Positions 1 through 12,100 of a DNA stretch of 64,000 nt are shown here, in pieces (the stretch's first letter is position 1; the number at the start of each line of letters is the position of its first letter). The notes beneath the pieces are model-generated. The model saw only the letters and a program-made list of their open reading frames with translations, was not told where the DNA came from and ran no database searches. Location: assembly GCA_036852015.1 (NCBI GenBank), contig JAANDG010000330.1:62001-126000 (forward strand), in the 5' to 3' direction. A program made the translations under genes and the position numbers. The stretch is from Pelodera strongyloides (Eukaryota > Nematoda > Chromadorea > Rhabditida > Rhabditidae).

Positions 1-1431
1 AATCAATAAGATATAGGGCCTGTATGGTTTCAAGTTTTGCAAATTTCCTATTCAAATTATTAAGATGTTTTTGTTCGATTTTAATTATAATTGTTGTCCA
101 AATAATGAGTCTTTATTACTCGGTTCCTCATAGCATCCCTACGCCTCTCCTCCGCCTATTTTCTCTTGTACAGTGACTGAGAATAGATCCAGTTCGGTTC
201 TCTTGTGTTCGGTCTCTGGCACTTTGTAGGTGCTTTTGCGAATGCAAGACTGATGTTGTTGGCGTTGGCACATTTATGTGATACTCTATATTTCTTATAC
301 TTTTTTCACTTACAATAATTAATGTTACAGTGCTAGTTTTGAACTGTGACTGGTATGTCGTTCCTAAATTTCGTTCGTTCGTTAACTTTACAATTTGGGA
401 TTGACTAGATCTAGATTCCAATATTCCAAATTTAGCATTGACCATAAGTCTGGCACGTTATCCTGTATCGAATTCGGATTCCTCGTTTGCTCTTTCATGT
501 AGTGTGTGAATCGCTGTGCTCTTTGCCAATGATTAGTGATTGTTGTTCTGGAAATGGTTCACTCGAGATGTGATTTGCATAATAATCTCCCACTACATTG
601 GAAAATGTTCGTATTCGACGCGGACAAACACTAGGTTTCTTGCTTTTCCTATCTCTCAACTTTCCATCTTTTAGCTCCTGCTTTCCCATAGTGTCTCACT
701 AGGGCTCCGTTCTCTCTGTCAATTGTTTCTGTTATCAATCGAAAGCACACCATATTTGCATTTCTCTATCATACTCTAAATTGTTTGCCGGACAGAGTGA
801 TGCTGTGATGTTTGCTTGGGGAGGACTGAACATTTTGCAAATTTGTTGGCTCACTTCGTTCATTAGAAATTGCATTTGTTAATATATATTACTCGCTCGA
901 AGAGATTAGAGAGCTGAGAGCGGCCCATAACCGCAATCTGCTTATTATTTCGTTATTCGTATTGTTGTAGTTATATTCTTTTCTTGATTCATGAAATGAA
1001 ATGAGATGAATGAAAAGTAAGCTGATTTTGTTCCAGCGACCGACTATTTTCTGCTCGGCAATGAAACGCCGTGGACTTTATTGTACAGTGTATTCCGCAT
1101 AATATCGCTATTTTTTCTGCTATAAGCCATAGTGTAGTTGTGGCTAGAAGGGAGTTAATTTGCTCACTATTGTTCACTGTACCTGATACATTAAATTTTT
1201 ACTGCTTTATTGGAATACACGTTCTGATTTCACCAGTCAGAACGAGGATTTGTTTCTGTATTTTATTGACTGCCTACATAATAAGCACATAGGCTTATCA
1301 CCAAAATTTCAATTGTTGCTATCCAACAAACTAGTAAAATTTTGGGGATATTATTATCGGTATCTGTCTGTTGTATTGCACTGATAATTGTGCAATAGTG
1401 CAGTTTCTATTGTACCAAAATATTCTGTAAA
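1..1431. other. Upstream region without a recognised gene
   Basis: Open frames here are short, lie on both strands, and show no exon-like run bounded by splice signals or any family motif. The last part is presumably promoter and 5' untranslated DNA of the coiled-coil gene that starts at 1432. I see no tRNA, large repeat or mobile element. Confidence 0.5.
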
Positions 1432-4400
1432 ATGGTGTGCTGCTGTGGTGTAGAGCGATTTTTCGGCAAATTTTTCGAAAAAGTGGCTGGGTCACCGCGG
1501 ATTGAGCCACCAACGGTAGGTGTCACTTGTTACTATTTATCATCTTTATTATTGATTTGTTATAATATTATTTTATAAATTATAGAGTGGAATCGTTGAG
1601 GTAGCTACACATAATTTCGATGCTTATTTGACGATCACGACCATCCAACATAACATGTTCCTTATGCTAGCCTGTATGCGCGATAATTCCTATTCGCAGA
1701 CAATAAGTAGCCGTTCCTGGTTTGTCTTCGTCAGTCACTACACTTCTTACGATGCGGCGGGCACTCATGCGACCTCTCGAGACTTGACTGTTTCAGGCCT
1801 TTGCCTCCCTCCTCATTGTCAGAAGTGTTAGGGGGGGGGGGAGGTAGTATGAGTGTTTTGTTTAGGCGCTTTGTTTAATATGCTTGCTCACAATGAGTGG
1901 AGCTAAAATTTTGAACTTGGGGCAGTATGTTTTATTACTGACGGATGTGAATTGAGTGTGACATCTGCATTTTCGTTTTGCTATTGGGTTATGAGATTAG
2001 TTGAAGGACGACATATCGGTAGTATAGCATATAGCAAGGCAAGCCAACATTCCAGAGGGTTTTGTGCGAGCCTTCCTGCTAGTTTATTGTTCACTTTATG
2101 TATAATATATCGTCATTTAATTCCAGATCGCTGTCGCTCCACAACCGCATCGCTCATCACATCGTTCGCACAGAGATGATCGAATGTAAGTTCCGCGATT
2201 TGATACTTATGATGAATGTTGAACCTGTGCACGTTGAAAATCCAAAAAATTGTTAACAATCAGGAATGATTTGTTACGTACTGTCTAGAGTTGCATACAC
2301 ACCGTCACTTGAGACTCATAGGGAAACTGTAAAGTAATCACTAATATTCTGTGTGCTGGAAAGCGATTTGATAACTACTGTACTTGGGTGTGTAACTTGG
2401 TATTGCAGTTCGTACACCGATGCATCACGTCGTGGAAGCGGCCACAGCTCTCAGCAAAATGCCGTCGTACTGCCTTCATACCATGCGTACAATAACGACA
2501 GACATTTTACACAGGAAGTGCTAGGTAGGGTTTGCGTATATTTTAGTCTGTGACATTGAGCTAATGTATATTCTTAGTTCTGTTATTCCACGTTCGTGTG
2601 ATGTGTGATCCTGTAGTATCTGTCGGTGGTCGATACTGGACCCTTTCCTGATGTTTATCACTACTGATCGCACTCTTCTTACTGATCGCACTGTTCTTCT
2701 CCTTGAGTCCTTGTCTTAGGCGTCGCAGCTACTGTATGTAGTATTTTCTAGAACGCGAACGTTGACGTTTACTTCAATGATATTCAATGTAATTGTTGTG
2801 CTTCTGGCCGTGAAGATAGTCCTCTAGGCCTTGGGGTTTGTCCTTGTTCAATCCCTGACTCAAGGCATACATTATGGCTCCGAATCCAAATTACGTGTGT
2901 TTGCCCGCCGACGGCTTAGCATAATCGCCTTGCCGCATAGCAGTTGCCATATAGATCAGTTGTGTTGTAAAAGTAAAGCATCAAGGGCGCTTGACGATTG
3001 AAAATTGAAATATACGCCGAAGGTATGTGTGTGTGAGACTATGAGAAGAAATGTTACTTTCAGCTTCTTTATTGTAAAAAGTATAGTATGATGTGGATTA
3101 AGGGGGGGGATAGGATAATATGCGAAATTGTAATAACTTACAATTAGTATATGAAGATGCGCGAAGGAAGAAGGATTCATTTTCTCACTTGCTTGGTTTT
3201 GTCTGTCGAGGAACACAGGAACGCTTAGGTTAATTAAGGTGTGACCCAGAACACCCCGCAAGTTGGGAGAGGGGATATTTGTTTTTCTTCTGGCCTGCCG
3301 GGCTGCTGGCAGTTTGTAAATAGAGAGCGGGTAGCCATTTTGTTCCCCGTCCGGGCCTATTGAGCCGTGCAACGCATTCTTAGGTTGCCTTTTCATGCAT
3401 GTAATCATTTGAGCACAATCTTATCTGTGTTGCAATCTTTTATTGGTTTTATTTGTGCTCAGGCAGCACGCTGTTTCGCGTATTACTTGAATTTTGAACT
3501 GAACAGGTTTCTTCCAATTGTTGCGATCTGCGGGCTTGTTCCACGGTATATCACGGTATTCCACATTATGAGAATGTTGATATAAGGTGGCTTATTAGAA
3601 AGTATTCTTTTGCCACTGTTATTTTTTAGCTGCCCTTCACTCCTCTGTAGTTTAGTATAGTAGTATGGAGGTTTTTCTAATTGCAATTTTCATGTTGGTT
3701 AAATTACAGTTGACGAACCACCAAACCAAGATCAAGCCCGAGTGTCGCATCTCGAAAGGAGGGTGCGTGAATTGGAGAGCGCCGTTATTCAGGGATCACC
3801 CGGTCAGATCTAGATCTACTTAAGTTTCCTATAATAATTTACTATTTACTACGTATAAAGCAAACAAAGAAAGCTATGTAAGGTGCGAATTGTGTTTTAA
3901 AATCTCGAAAGGAGAGTGCGTGAATTGGAGAGCGCCTTTATTCAGGGATCACCCGGTCAGATCTAGATCTACTTAACATTCCTATTTTCCTATAATAATT
4001 TACTATTTACTACGTATAAAGCAAATCAAAGAAAGCTATGTAAGGTGCGAATTTTGTTTTAAAATATACATAATCAAGCAAAATTTATCAGGTATTGGTC
4101 GGTGCTTGTCCCTCAAGCACGTATGGTATGGCCGATACCTCCGTTACTCTCTATACAGCTGTTTGCAGTATTCTAGTATGCAGTAAATAAGACTACGAGT
4201 TTGCAGTGACTTCGCAACGAATGCCGCAGACGCAGACGCACGTCGTCATCGCAGCACAGCCGCAACAACAAATGCCGCAACAAGACGTCATCAAGGAGAT
4301 TGTGAGCAAAGAGCGGGAGATTGAGCGGCTTCAGGTATATATTTCTATATCGTTTATTTTCGTTGGTGGATAGTTTTGGCTTGTATATTATAAATGGTCG

Positions 4401-7400
4401 ATATAGATGGTTAAAATCCGAGTTCTCATGTTCTCAACTGTGCGTTACTCTTTACTTTAGACCCAAGTGCGCAAGACCTACACGCGAATGGAGATGCAAC
4501 AAGCGCAGTACGATGATGAGGTGAGATTTTTTCCCTTTGGTTTATTGTTCGACGGTTTAAAACTTCTTGATACTAATAAATCTATTCGGAGGCCGCGGAA
4601 TACCGTTTTATAAGTGGCTCGGCGGGATTATTTATGTTGAGGATTCAGTTTTGTTCCTCGTCTTTACTTCGAGACTCTAGAATTGAAACTTTTGTTTGTA
4701 TTGTCTGTTTGTTTGACTTTTTTTGTGGTCGAACCACCTGATTAATGTTTTTAGTTCACGTGAGTATTTAGGTGCGACAATTCAAAAAGGACAGTGAAAA
4801 GGCAAAGGAGGAGCTTATGAAAGTGAAGAATAGGTATGAGATTGTACATTGTACGCTTTTGTTGTGTAAAGTCTTTAGTAAAACATAGTGTATTTACTTC
4901 TTGAACAAATTCAATAATCGAGTATTTGTTTCCCATTATGCTGTCCCTCTGATTCTAATTTTTATCTATGCTATGCTAATTCATAATTCATTCTCTCCAT
5001 TTCGTTTCCTCACATGAATTCGTATTCGTTCTGTTTATTATGAATCGATGGAGGCGCTATGATCGGTATCGGTAACTATTTCATGACGCATTAATTTTGG
5101 AATAGCCGTTTCAATTTAGAACAATAAGGCTATTTGAATTAGGCAATGTGCCGTGTGATTTTAGATATTGGTTACCGTATGTCGTTAGTTTTCAATTACC
5201 GTATACCGTACTAATCGTTGTTTTTCAATTACCATGTCTACCGTACTAATCGTTGTCTATTTAGGCTCAGTGAGTTGGAGGATGAGTGTGAATTGTACAA
5301 GGAACGAGCGTCGAATATGGACTCTGATCAATCAGAAGCATTCCAAAGGGCACAGGAGAAGATCGTGAAACAGGTCTGAAATTATTTGTTTATTTTATTT
5401 CCTTATCTATCACTCTGTTAATCTTATGATATGATTTCATTTGCTCTGTGCTCTGCTCAAGACTGACGGGTATCCATATATGGTTTTTGCGTTCACTTAT
5501 TTGATAGAGAAGAGGACTAGATTCGCAATTCTTACTGCGCCACTAGCTCGCAGCCATAGGCTAGTCAATGTGAGTGTGTTGTGAATTAATCTGAGTTATC
5601 GTAGTGTCTTCCACCTTGTGTTTTATTCACTTCATTGCTTTTTAGGAGAAGGAGATTGCTCGATTGCGACGGGAACTGGAGCACACAGACGGGGTGAAAA
5701 GAGAACTGACGAGACTACAGGAAGAGTTGGCCTATCTCGAAGTTCAGGTATTTTTTGTATGCTTAATTTTAAATCGTCACCTCTCACTTGTCTCGCTTCG
5801 TTCCTATCCTATCATAAATTCAGAAAGCGCGAAACTCCAGTTCTATTATTAGATGATAGTCGCATTTCTTCTAGGCTTCTAGGTTCATAAAAATCTTTTG
5901 CTTTAGAATGACTCTCTGAGCGCAGAGTTAGACGCTAAGGACGATAAGATCAAGACACTCGAGAGAAACATGACAACGAAAATGCTTGAGGTATGTATGT
6001 GCTTAGTGTTTGTTGGATTTCTACGATAATGGTTGAAGTTTGATCAAGCACGTGTGTTGTCGACTGATGGAATGCAGTCTATTTTTCTTCCCTGTATCTT
6101 TCCGTAGATTTCCAATTCCTACTCGATTGATGGATAACTTCAAGTTGATTCAAGCCACCTTCCTGTTCCAGATAAATTCAAACCTGTTTGACTATAAGTG
6201 TATTATGGTGATACTTGATACTTATTGTTAACCTTTATATGTATGATTTATTTCAGCAGTCCCTATACCACCAGAGCTGTTCTTCTGGAAGCACACCAAT
6301 TGCAGACGATTCTCAGTCGTTGGCCGATCCACATCGAACTCTGGGGTCGCCGGAACCTAGAAAGCCTTATGCGAAGGTCGGCTATCTTTCGTGCCTGTGG
6401 TCATATTTTGTAGGAGTTCGCTGATGTTTTGATTTATTTACGAAGGCACATTCTTTGTTTTTGGCACGGCAAGAGTGGACCATGCATTTATGAGAAGTAT
6501 AGGTAAGAATCATTACATGAAAGACATATGCCTTTTCTTCAGGCACACTCGACCCTCGGCGCATCAATGTCGCCGGCGTCCGTGCCAAAGAACTCGTCGA
6601 ATAATGGCTCATCGAGTGGGCTTGCCAAGAGCCTCTCACACTACCAACTGCATGAGGGCGGTGGTAAGGGACAGCTTACACCGGCAGTCAGTCAGTTGAT
6701 GAGGTAGGCTACTTCAGACTTCAGACTATATTTCCTGTTTTTTCCATGCAATAATGTCTTAATTACGAATTACCTTCCTCTGAATTAGTGTTTTTTGTCG
6801 TTGCACTCGCAACTTTCAGACAACAACAGAAGCGAGTACTCGATTGCCGTTTGTTGGTGCGTTGCCTGAAGGATTGTGCTCAGGCAGCCGCCAGCGGACA
6901 GACACCTGATCTCTCGGCGCTTTTGGGAATCAAAGGTTAGTTTCTTGTTACACTTGTGGACTCATGGGTTTATCTTGCCAGGTTGTCATGTTAAAATTGT
7001 AAAACTTTCGGATGTGGCCTTTACTTGTTGAGAACTTGAGACCACCTTTGGGGGACTTCCAGTTCAGTCGATGAATGTCTGATTCCTGTCAATTTCTGGC
7101 AATAAATGGATCAGTTGATTGTTTCTGTGGAATGGATGGAGGATGATTGCGATTTGTCAAATGAGTATATGCAACCCAACCACTTTCAGCCGATTCGATG
7201 ACTGAGAGTGAAGCAGAGGAATTGGCGGCCGATTCAACAGCGATGAGCATGGGATCGGCAGAGAAACATGTGAGTTATAATAATAAAACGTGTATTGTTT
7301 ATGTGAATGCATAAACCTTGATGCATAAGGGTGATATGCTTATAAGAACATCACATACTGACAAGTGGCCGGGCTACGGCACATATTTGCAGATAAAATA

Positions 7401-7686
7401 TGTACCGCCGGGCCGGGCTACGGTACGTTTTTTACAAATGTAAAGTCACCCTAACGGAGTTTAGCTTTTGGTTTGGTTTGGTTTCATTTGTATAAGTAAC
7501 TGTATGTAGATTAACGATTTATTTCAATTTCGTATAACTTAGATGCGCCGGCAAGACGATGCTCTTAGTAAGCTGGAGAGGGATTTGGATGCTGTTAGAG
7601 ACTCAATCAAGCAGATGTACCACTCCAAGGTGCAGAGAGAGGTTAGCGCCGCTGGAGACAAGGAGGAGGCCTGCCAGATACAGTAA
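1432..7686 (+). CDS. Coiled-coil protein, 15 exons, about 505 aa, family not recognised
   Basis: Exons: 1432-1515, 2127-2185, 2409-2524, 3710-3802, 4207-4334, 4461-4520, 4772-4833, 5265-5373, 5646-5747, 5907-5990, 6257-6376, 6543-6703, 6820-6935, 7190-7269, 7543-7686. All have GT-AG borders; phases agree and the total of 1518 nt is divisible by three. The N-terminus starts MVCCCG, a cysteine run that could be lipid-modified (inference). Residues about 29-87 are polar and low-complexity. A short helical block lies at 88-117, a Q-rich linker follows, and a long charged coiled coil runs from about 145 to 299. Next comes a Ser/Gly-rich stretch (300-392), a compact conserved-looking block RVLDCRLLVRCLKDC (393-431), an acidic segment and a short C-terminal helix. 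This suggests a scaffold or cytoskeletal/centrosomal protein, but I do not recognise the family. Another small exon between 1516 and 2126 (for example 1588-1602) cannot be excluded. Confidence 0.8.
3749..4066 (+). repeat. Tandem duplication carrying a second copy of an exon
   Basis: Two direct copies (3749-3901 and 3902-4066) are nearly identical with a period of about 153 bases. The unit starts inside coding exon 3710-3802 and includes its 3' part, its donor (GTCAGA) and about 100 bases of intron. The second copy keeps the coding frame and donor, but the sequence just before it (TTTTAAAATCTCG) lacks the acceptor of the first. It is therefore probably silent. Confidence 0.85.
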
Positions 7687-9168
7687 TAAGCTTTGCTGTA
7701 TTATGGGATTCATGGCCTCGTTCTACGTTGTGGTCTGTTGTTTGATCCCGGAATGGTTTCCGGTCGCTCTCCCCGCTTTTATCTCTCATCTCTCCGGATA
7801 TACCTCAAGATCTCGACGTGTGCTCTCTTCTCTGTGTCTTATTTGAATGTTCATCCGTCCGCTGTACAATTGGCTTCCCTTTTCGTGTTGTGATGTCAGT
7901 TTTTGAATAGGTGGGTTGAGAGACTTATCATACCTATTAAGATCCTTTGTGATTATAGGTTTATCTGATTAGTTCAGGTTTAGCTAAGTGTCATGATCAG
8001 TCCCTCAGCTCTGTTCTCCATTAGCCTTCAAGACTGGTTCTTTTGTACAAAAAATTCTCTTTCTTCCTTAATGCTCTACTCGATAAAACGTGTAATATGA
8101 TTGCTCCTATTCTGTCCAATATCATTGGTGTGGTTTGCTCTTTATAGTGATATATGAGTCACAGAATACTGTACAATAACCTTTGGCCTTTATTAAATAC
8201 ATTGTTTGTGTGTTAAATTATTGAATGTTGGATTATCATGGCTCTTTTGCCTTTTTTCCTAGATGTTTTTTTAGATTTAGAATCACATGAATAACTAATA
8301 AATGTTTGTTTCTTCGTTTCTTTTTCTCATAAATAAATTTTATCCTATTTCTGTTTCTTGCTTTAGACTTTGTCACTGATCGGCACGCCATTAAATTTAT
8401 GATTTTTTTGGTGGTTGATTTGACTGACTGAACTGGAATAAAGATTGTACAGGAAGTGCAGAATATGAAAAGAATAATCTTTATTCAGAATATAAACAGG
8501 CGTAGATCTACCCGAAGACCGGTTTTCTATGTTTCTGTTTTATTAAAGGCGGTGGGGTGTTCTACTGTAAGTATAAGAATATTAAAACAAATTTAGTTAA
8601 GCTCGGTCTCGTAGACAGCACCTTATACATACATACATACATACATAATACAAAAAGAGATGGTCTGTCGATAACTTGTTGATCATCAAGAACTAAACTA
8701 CGATATTTTACCGCAGAAAATTAATAACTATGAAGGTGTGTTCATTAAGCGGTGCAATTTTGGTGTTTGAGATCGAAATTCAACAATAGTCTGCCAATGG
8801 TTCAAATGACAGTGCGCTTTTCTCTGGCAGCACTAAAGGCGTTTCTTGGGCATTTGCCTTACCCTTGGTTAGGTGTGGAAATTAAACAGTTATAATCCTA
8901 TGTGCATAGCCTAAAGAATTTGGCAAGTGTAAACACAGTGGGAGTGGTGAGCAAGAAAGCTACATTAGGATGCTATTCATAATTACCTAATAAATGAAAT
9001 AAAAATAAAAGGTATGCCTTATATTACATTTACCATGATCAATAGCTCTGAAAATTTATCCGCGCACTTTTGTAACTCTGTGAAATGACTTCGCTTGAAA
9101 TTAATTCCTATTTTGCTTTGGGTTTGCCAAAGTTAATACGCTCCCTAACCCTAACAACTGTAATCAAC
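7687..9168. other. Intergenic region between converging genes
   Basis: This holds the 3' flank of the coiled-coil gene and, on the other strand, that of the PAQR gene. A polyadenylation-type AATAAA occurs near 8437. A short (ATAC)n microsatellite lies at about 8627-8648. No coding exon is visible. Confidence 0.5.
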
Positions 9169-12100
9169 TCATTCATATTTCTTCTGTTTGGCGATCAGCA
9201 TCAGTTTTCGAATCGTGTATACGATGACAGCAATACAGAATAGAAGAGTGCCTAGGGTTGCGATATTCTTCAATTGAGTGATGTCGTGGGTTTTCATATC
9301 ACAATCGATATACGCTGCATCGACGAGATTCCACGCCACCATAATAATACAGATGTGGAAGAGCTGGAAATATGCACTAAACATTTGGAGTAGGCTAATG
9401 AGCCGCTTACGAACCGCTTAATCGTAATATGTCACACATATGCACCCTAGTCCACAAGTATAGTATACGCGTACTGTATGTTGTGCACACTGTATACTAT
9501 GTGAGTAAAAGGTCAGCTAGATTTTTACTGCTCAAAATCTAAACACTGACCTGATGTCCGTAGCCGACAAGGTCAAAAATGCCCGGAGCCCATCTTTCCG
9601 GCACATTCCCGCCCATGAAAATTCCAGAAAAGAGAAGCCAAGTGAATGCCTTCGTGTGCATGTGGAGTGCTTTCGCATCAGCATGAGTCTGATCCTAAAT
9701 ACCATGATTATTATTTACATTGAAAGTGGTGCACTCATGCTTGCTTGGTACGGGGCACCTATATGGCTTATTGGGTAAGAGTCGGTAAGACACCTTTGGA
9801 ATACCCTGGAATACCGGGCACCACCATGGAATACCTGGGCAACCGCGGAATACCGTGGAATACCCTGGAATACCCTGGGCAACCGTGGAATACCCTGGAA
9901 TACCGTGGAATACCCTGGGCAACCATGGAATACCGTGGACAACCATGGAATACCTTGGACAACCGTGGAATACGTGGAATACCATGGGCAACCACGGAAT
10001 GCCATGGGCACCCGTGGAATCCCCTGGGGCCCTGGGCAGCCATATATGATCATAGCTAAGACAAAAACTTTTCATCACTCTGCCTTTATTTCAGCGCTAC
10101 TTTACTACCTTTTCTTTACTAGTTCGTTTATTATCAAGTAGTATACTTTTTAATTATCAGAAAAAAAATGAAATATTTTCTCTCTTCGTATACTTATCTG
10201 TACAGGCTATATGGAGTGGTGATATCTGAATTTCTATGATATACGACGTCAAACTTTGATGGTGCGTGGCGAAAAAAGTTTTTCGCTATACGACGTCAAA
10301 CTTTGATGGTGCGTGGCGAAAAAAGTTTTTCGCCAAGATTTTGTCGGACACCTCGCCCAGTCTTCGCCGGATCTCGCCTGTTGCGCGGGTGGCGCTCCAA
10401 CCGAAAGAAAGTGTGGAAAACTATGCAGATAAAATTTGAGCATAGGGTATTCTCAGTGAAGCAGTTTTCTGATCAAATAAAATACTACTCGATAAAAGGA
10501 GCACCTATGTAGTAAAGAAAAATTAGCGCTGAAATAAAGATAAATGATGAAAGTTTTTTTCAGTTCCGAGCATATGTATATGGCTGCGCAGGGTATTCCA
10601 CGGGAGGCCAGGGTATTCCATGGTTTCCCAGGGTATTCCAGGTAGTATTCCGCGGTTGCCCAGGGTATTCCACGGTTGCCCACGGTATTCCACGGTTGCC
10701 CAGGGTATTCCACGGTTGCCCAGGGTATTCCACGGTATTCCAGGGTATTCCGCGGTTGCCCAGGTATTCCACGGTTGCCCAGGGTATTCCACGGTTGCCC
10801 GGTATTCCGGGCCGGGGTATTCCAAAAGGTGTCTTACCCAATAAGCCCACCTATATTATATGCCAGCTGAAATGACACTTGCATCCTACCTTGAAGGGCT
10901 AGAAAAGAAAACAATAATTGCCGAAACCATAAAAAATCGTCGTTGGCCCGTCACTAAATGGTTTTCACCAAAAAAACAATTGGTGACTTGTTAGTGTCCA
11001 TTCGGTGACCAGGTGGTGACCAGACGAGAAAACTTGGTCACGACAAGTCACCAAATGGGTTGGCGCACAAAAAAAGGGAACCGCCACCAAATGGCTTGTC
11101 CGTTTCCTATGTAGGATATATGATCATGAATAACCTGTATATGTATATCGTCTCAGTTACCCACCAAATAGCGTCCAATTAACGGTACGTAGAGCCAGAC
11201 GGCAAGCAAAAGGCAGGTGATCATACGGACGACGTGTCGATATTTCCAATGAGGGTTCACAGTGAATAGAAAACTCGTGGAGAGATATTGCAGACCGAGA
11301 ACCACTGTCACCAGAGAGGGAAGATAGAGCTGGAATGAGAGTACATTTTGTTGCCTATTGTATCTATCAGGAGTGAAGTGCGGCACTTACCATAAGTTAA
11401 ACGAGCTTTATTTTTCATAGGCCAGCTGTATTTTTCCAATAAATTACCAAGTCGAACATCTCTCCCATATTCTGTTCTGTTGCGTATCGTTGTAGACCAA
11501 TACACAGCGAGAAGAGAGCTATTCCAGCGAAGTCGATATTAAACCAGAAGATGTGGTCCATTTGAGATCGTGAGTGCTAAATAAAGATTTCCATCTAAAA
11601 GCTGTACAAAATGTATAACAATTATTAACTGGGTGGCCTAGCAGGTAGCTCGTCTGACTCTCGCAATCGAGCTTAATGGTTCGATTCTCCTGGATGTGCA
11701 CAGTGTTTTTTAAACTAGACAAAGAACCTTGCTCACCATCAAGTGGGCAATCGAACTCCCGGCGAGCAGAGCCAGAACTCCGGAGTAGAGCACACAGAGC
11801 GGAAATCTAAGGTAAGAAAAATCTGAAAACCAAATTGATCAGCTCCGATTGCATCTTCACTTTAACTTTCCTGACTTGAGAGTAGGACAATCTCCTTTCC
11901 TGATAGTGTGTTAGCTGCAAACGAGCTCTCTATCACCACAAAGAAGTCCAGCCCTCAATTGTTTTTTTGTACTGTTTTGTAACAGATGCAGAATCAATGT
12001 GTAGTATAAAATTTGAAGTAAGCCCACCCAACTTCACACAATCACTATTCAGAAACGCGCCAAGAATCTTACCGTATATGTTCCAGCGCCAATTCAGGTA

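Noticed and set aside
9745..10141. Overlapping open frames of 64-127 codons on both strands rich in Gly-Ile-Pro-Trp
   Set aside because: They are translations of the GGAATACC minisatellite, which has no stops in most phases. They have no start context or splice support and sit in a PAQR intron.
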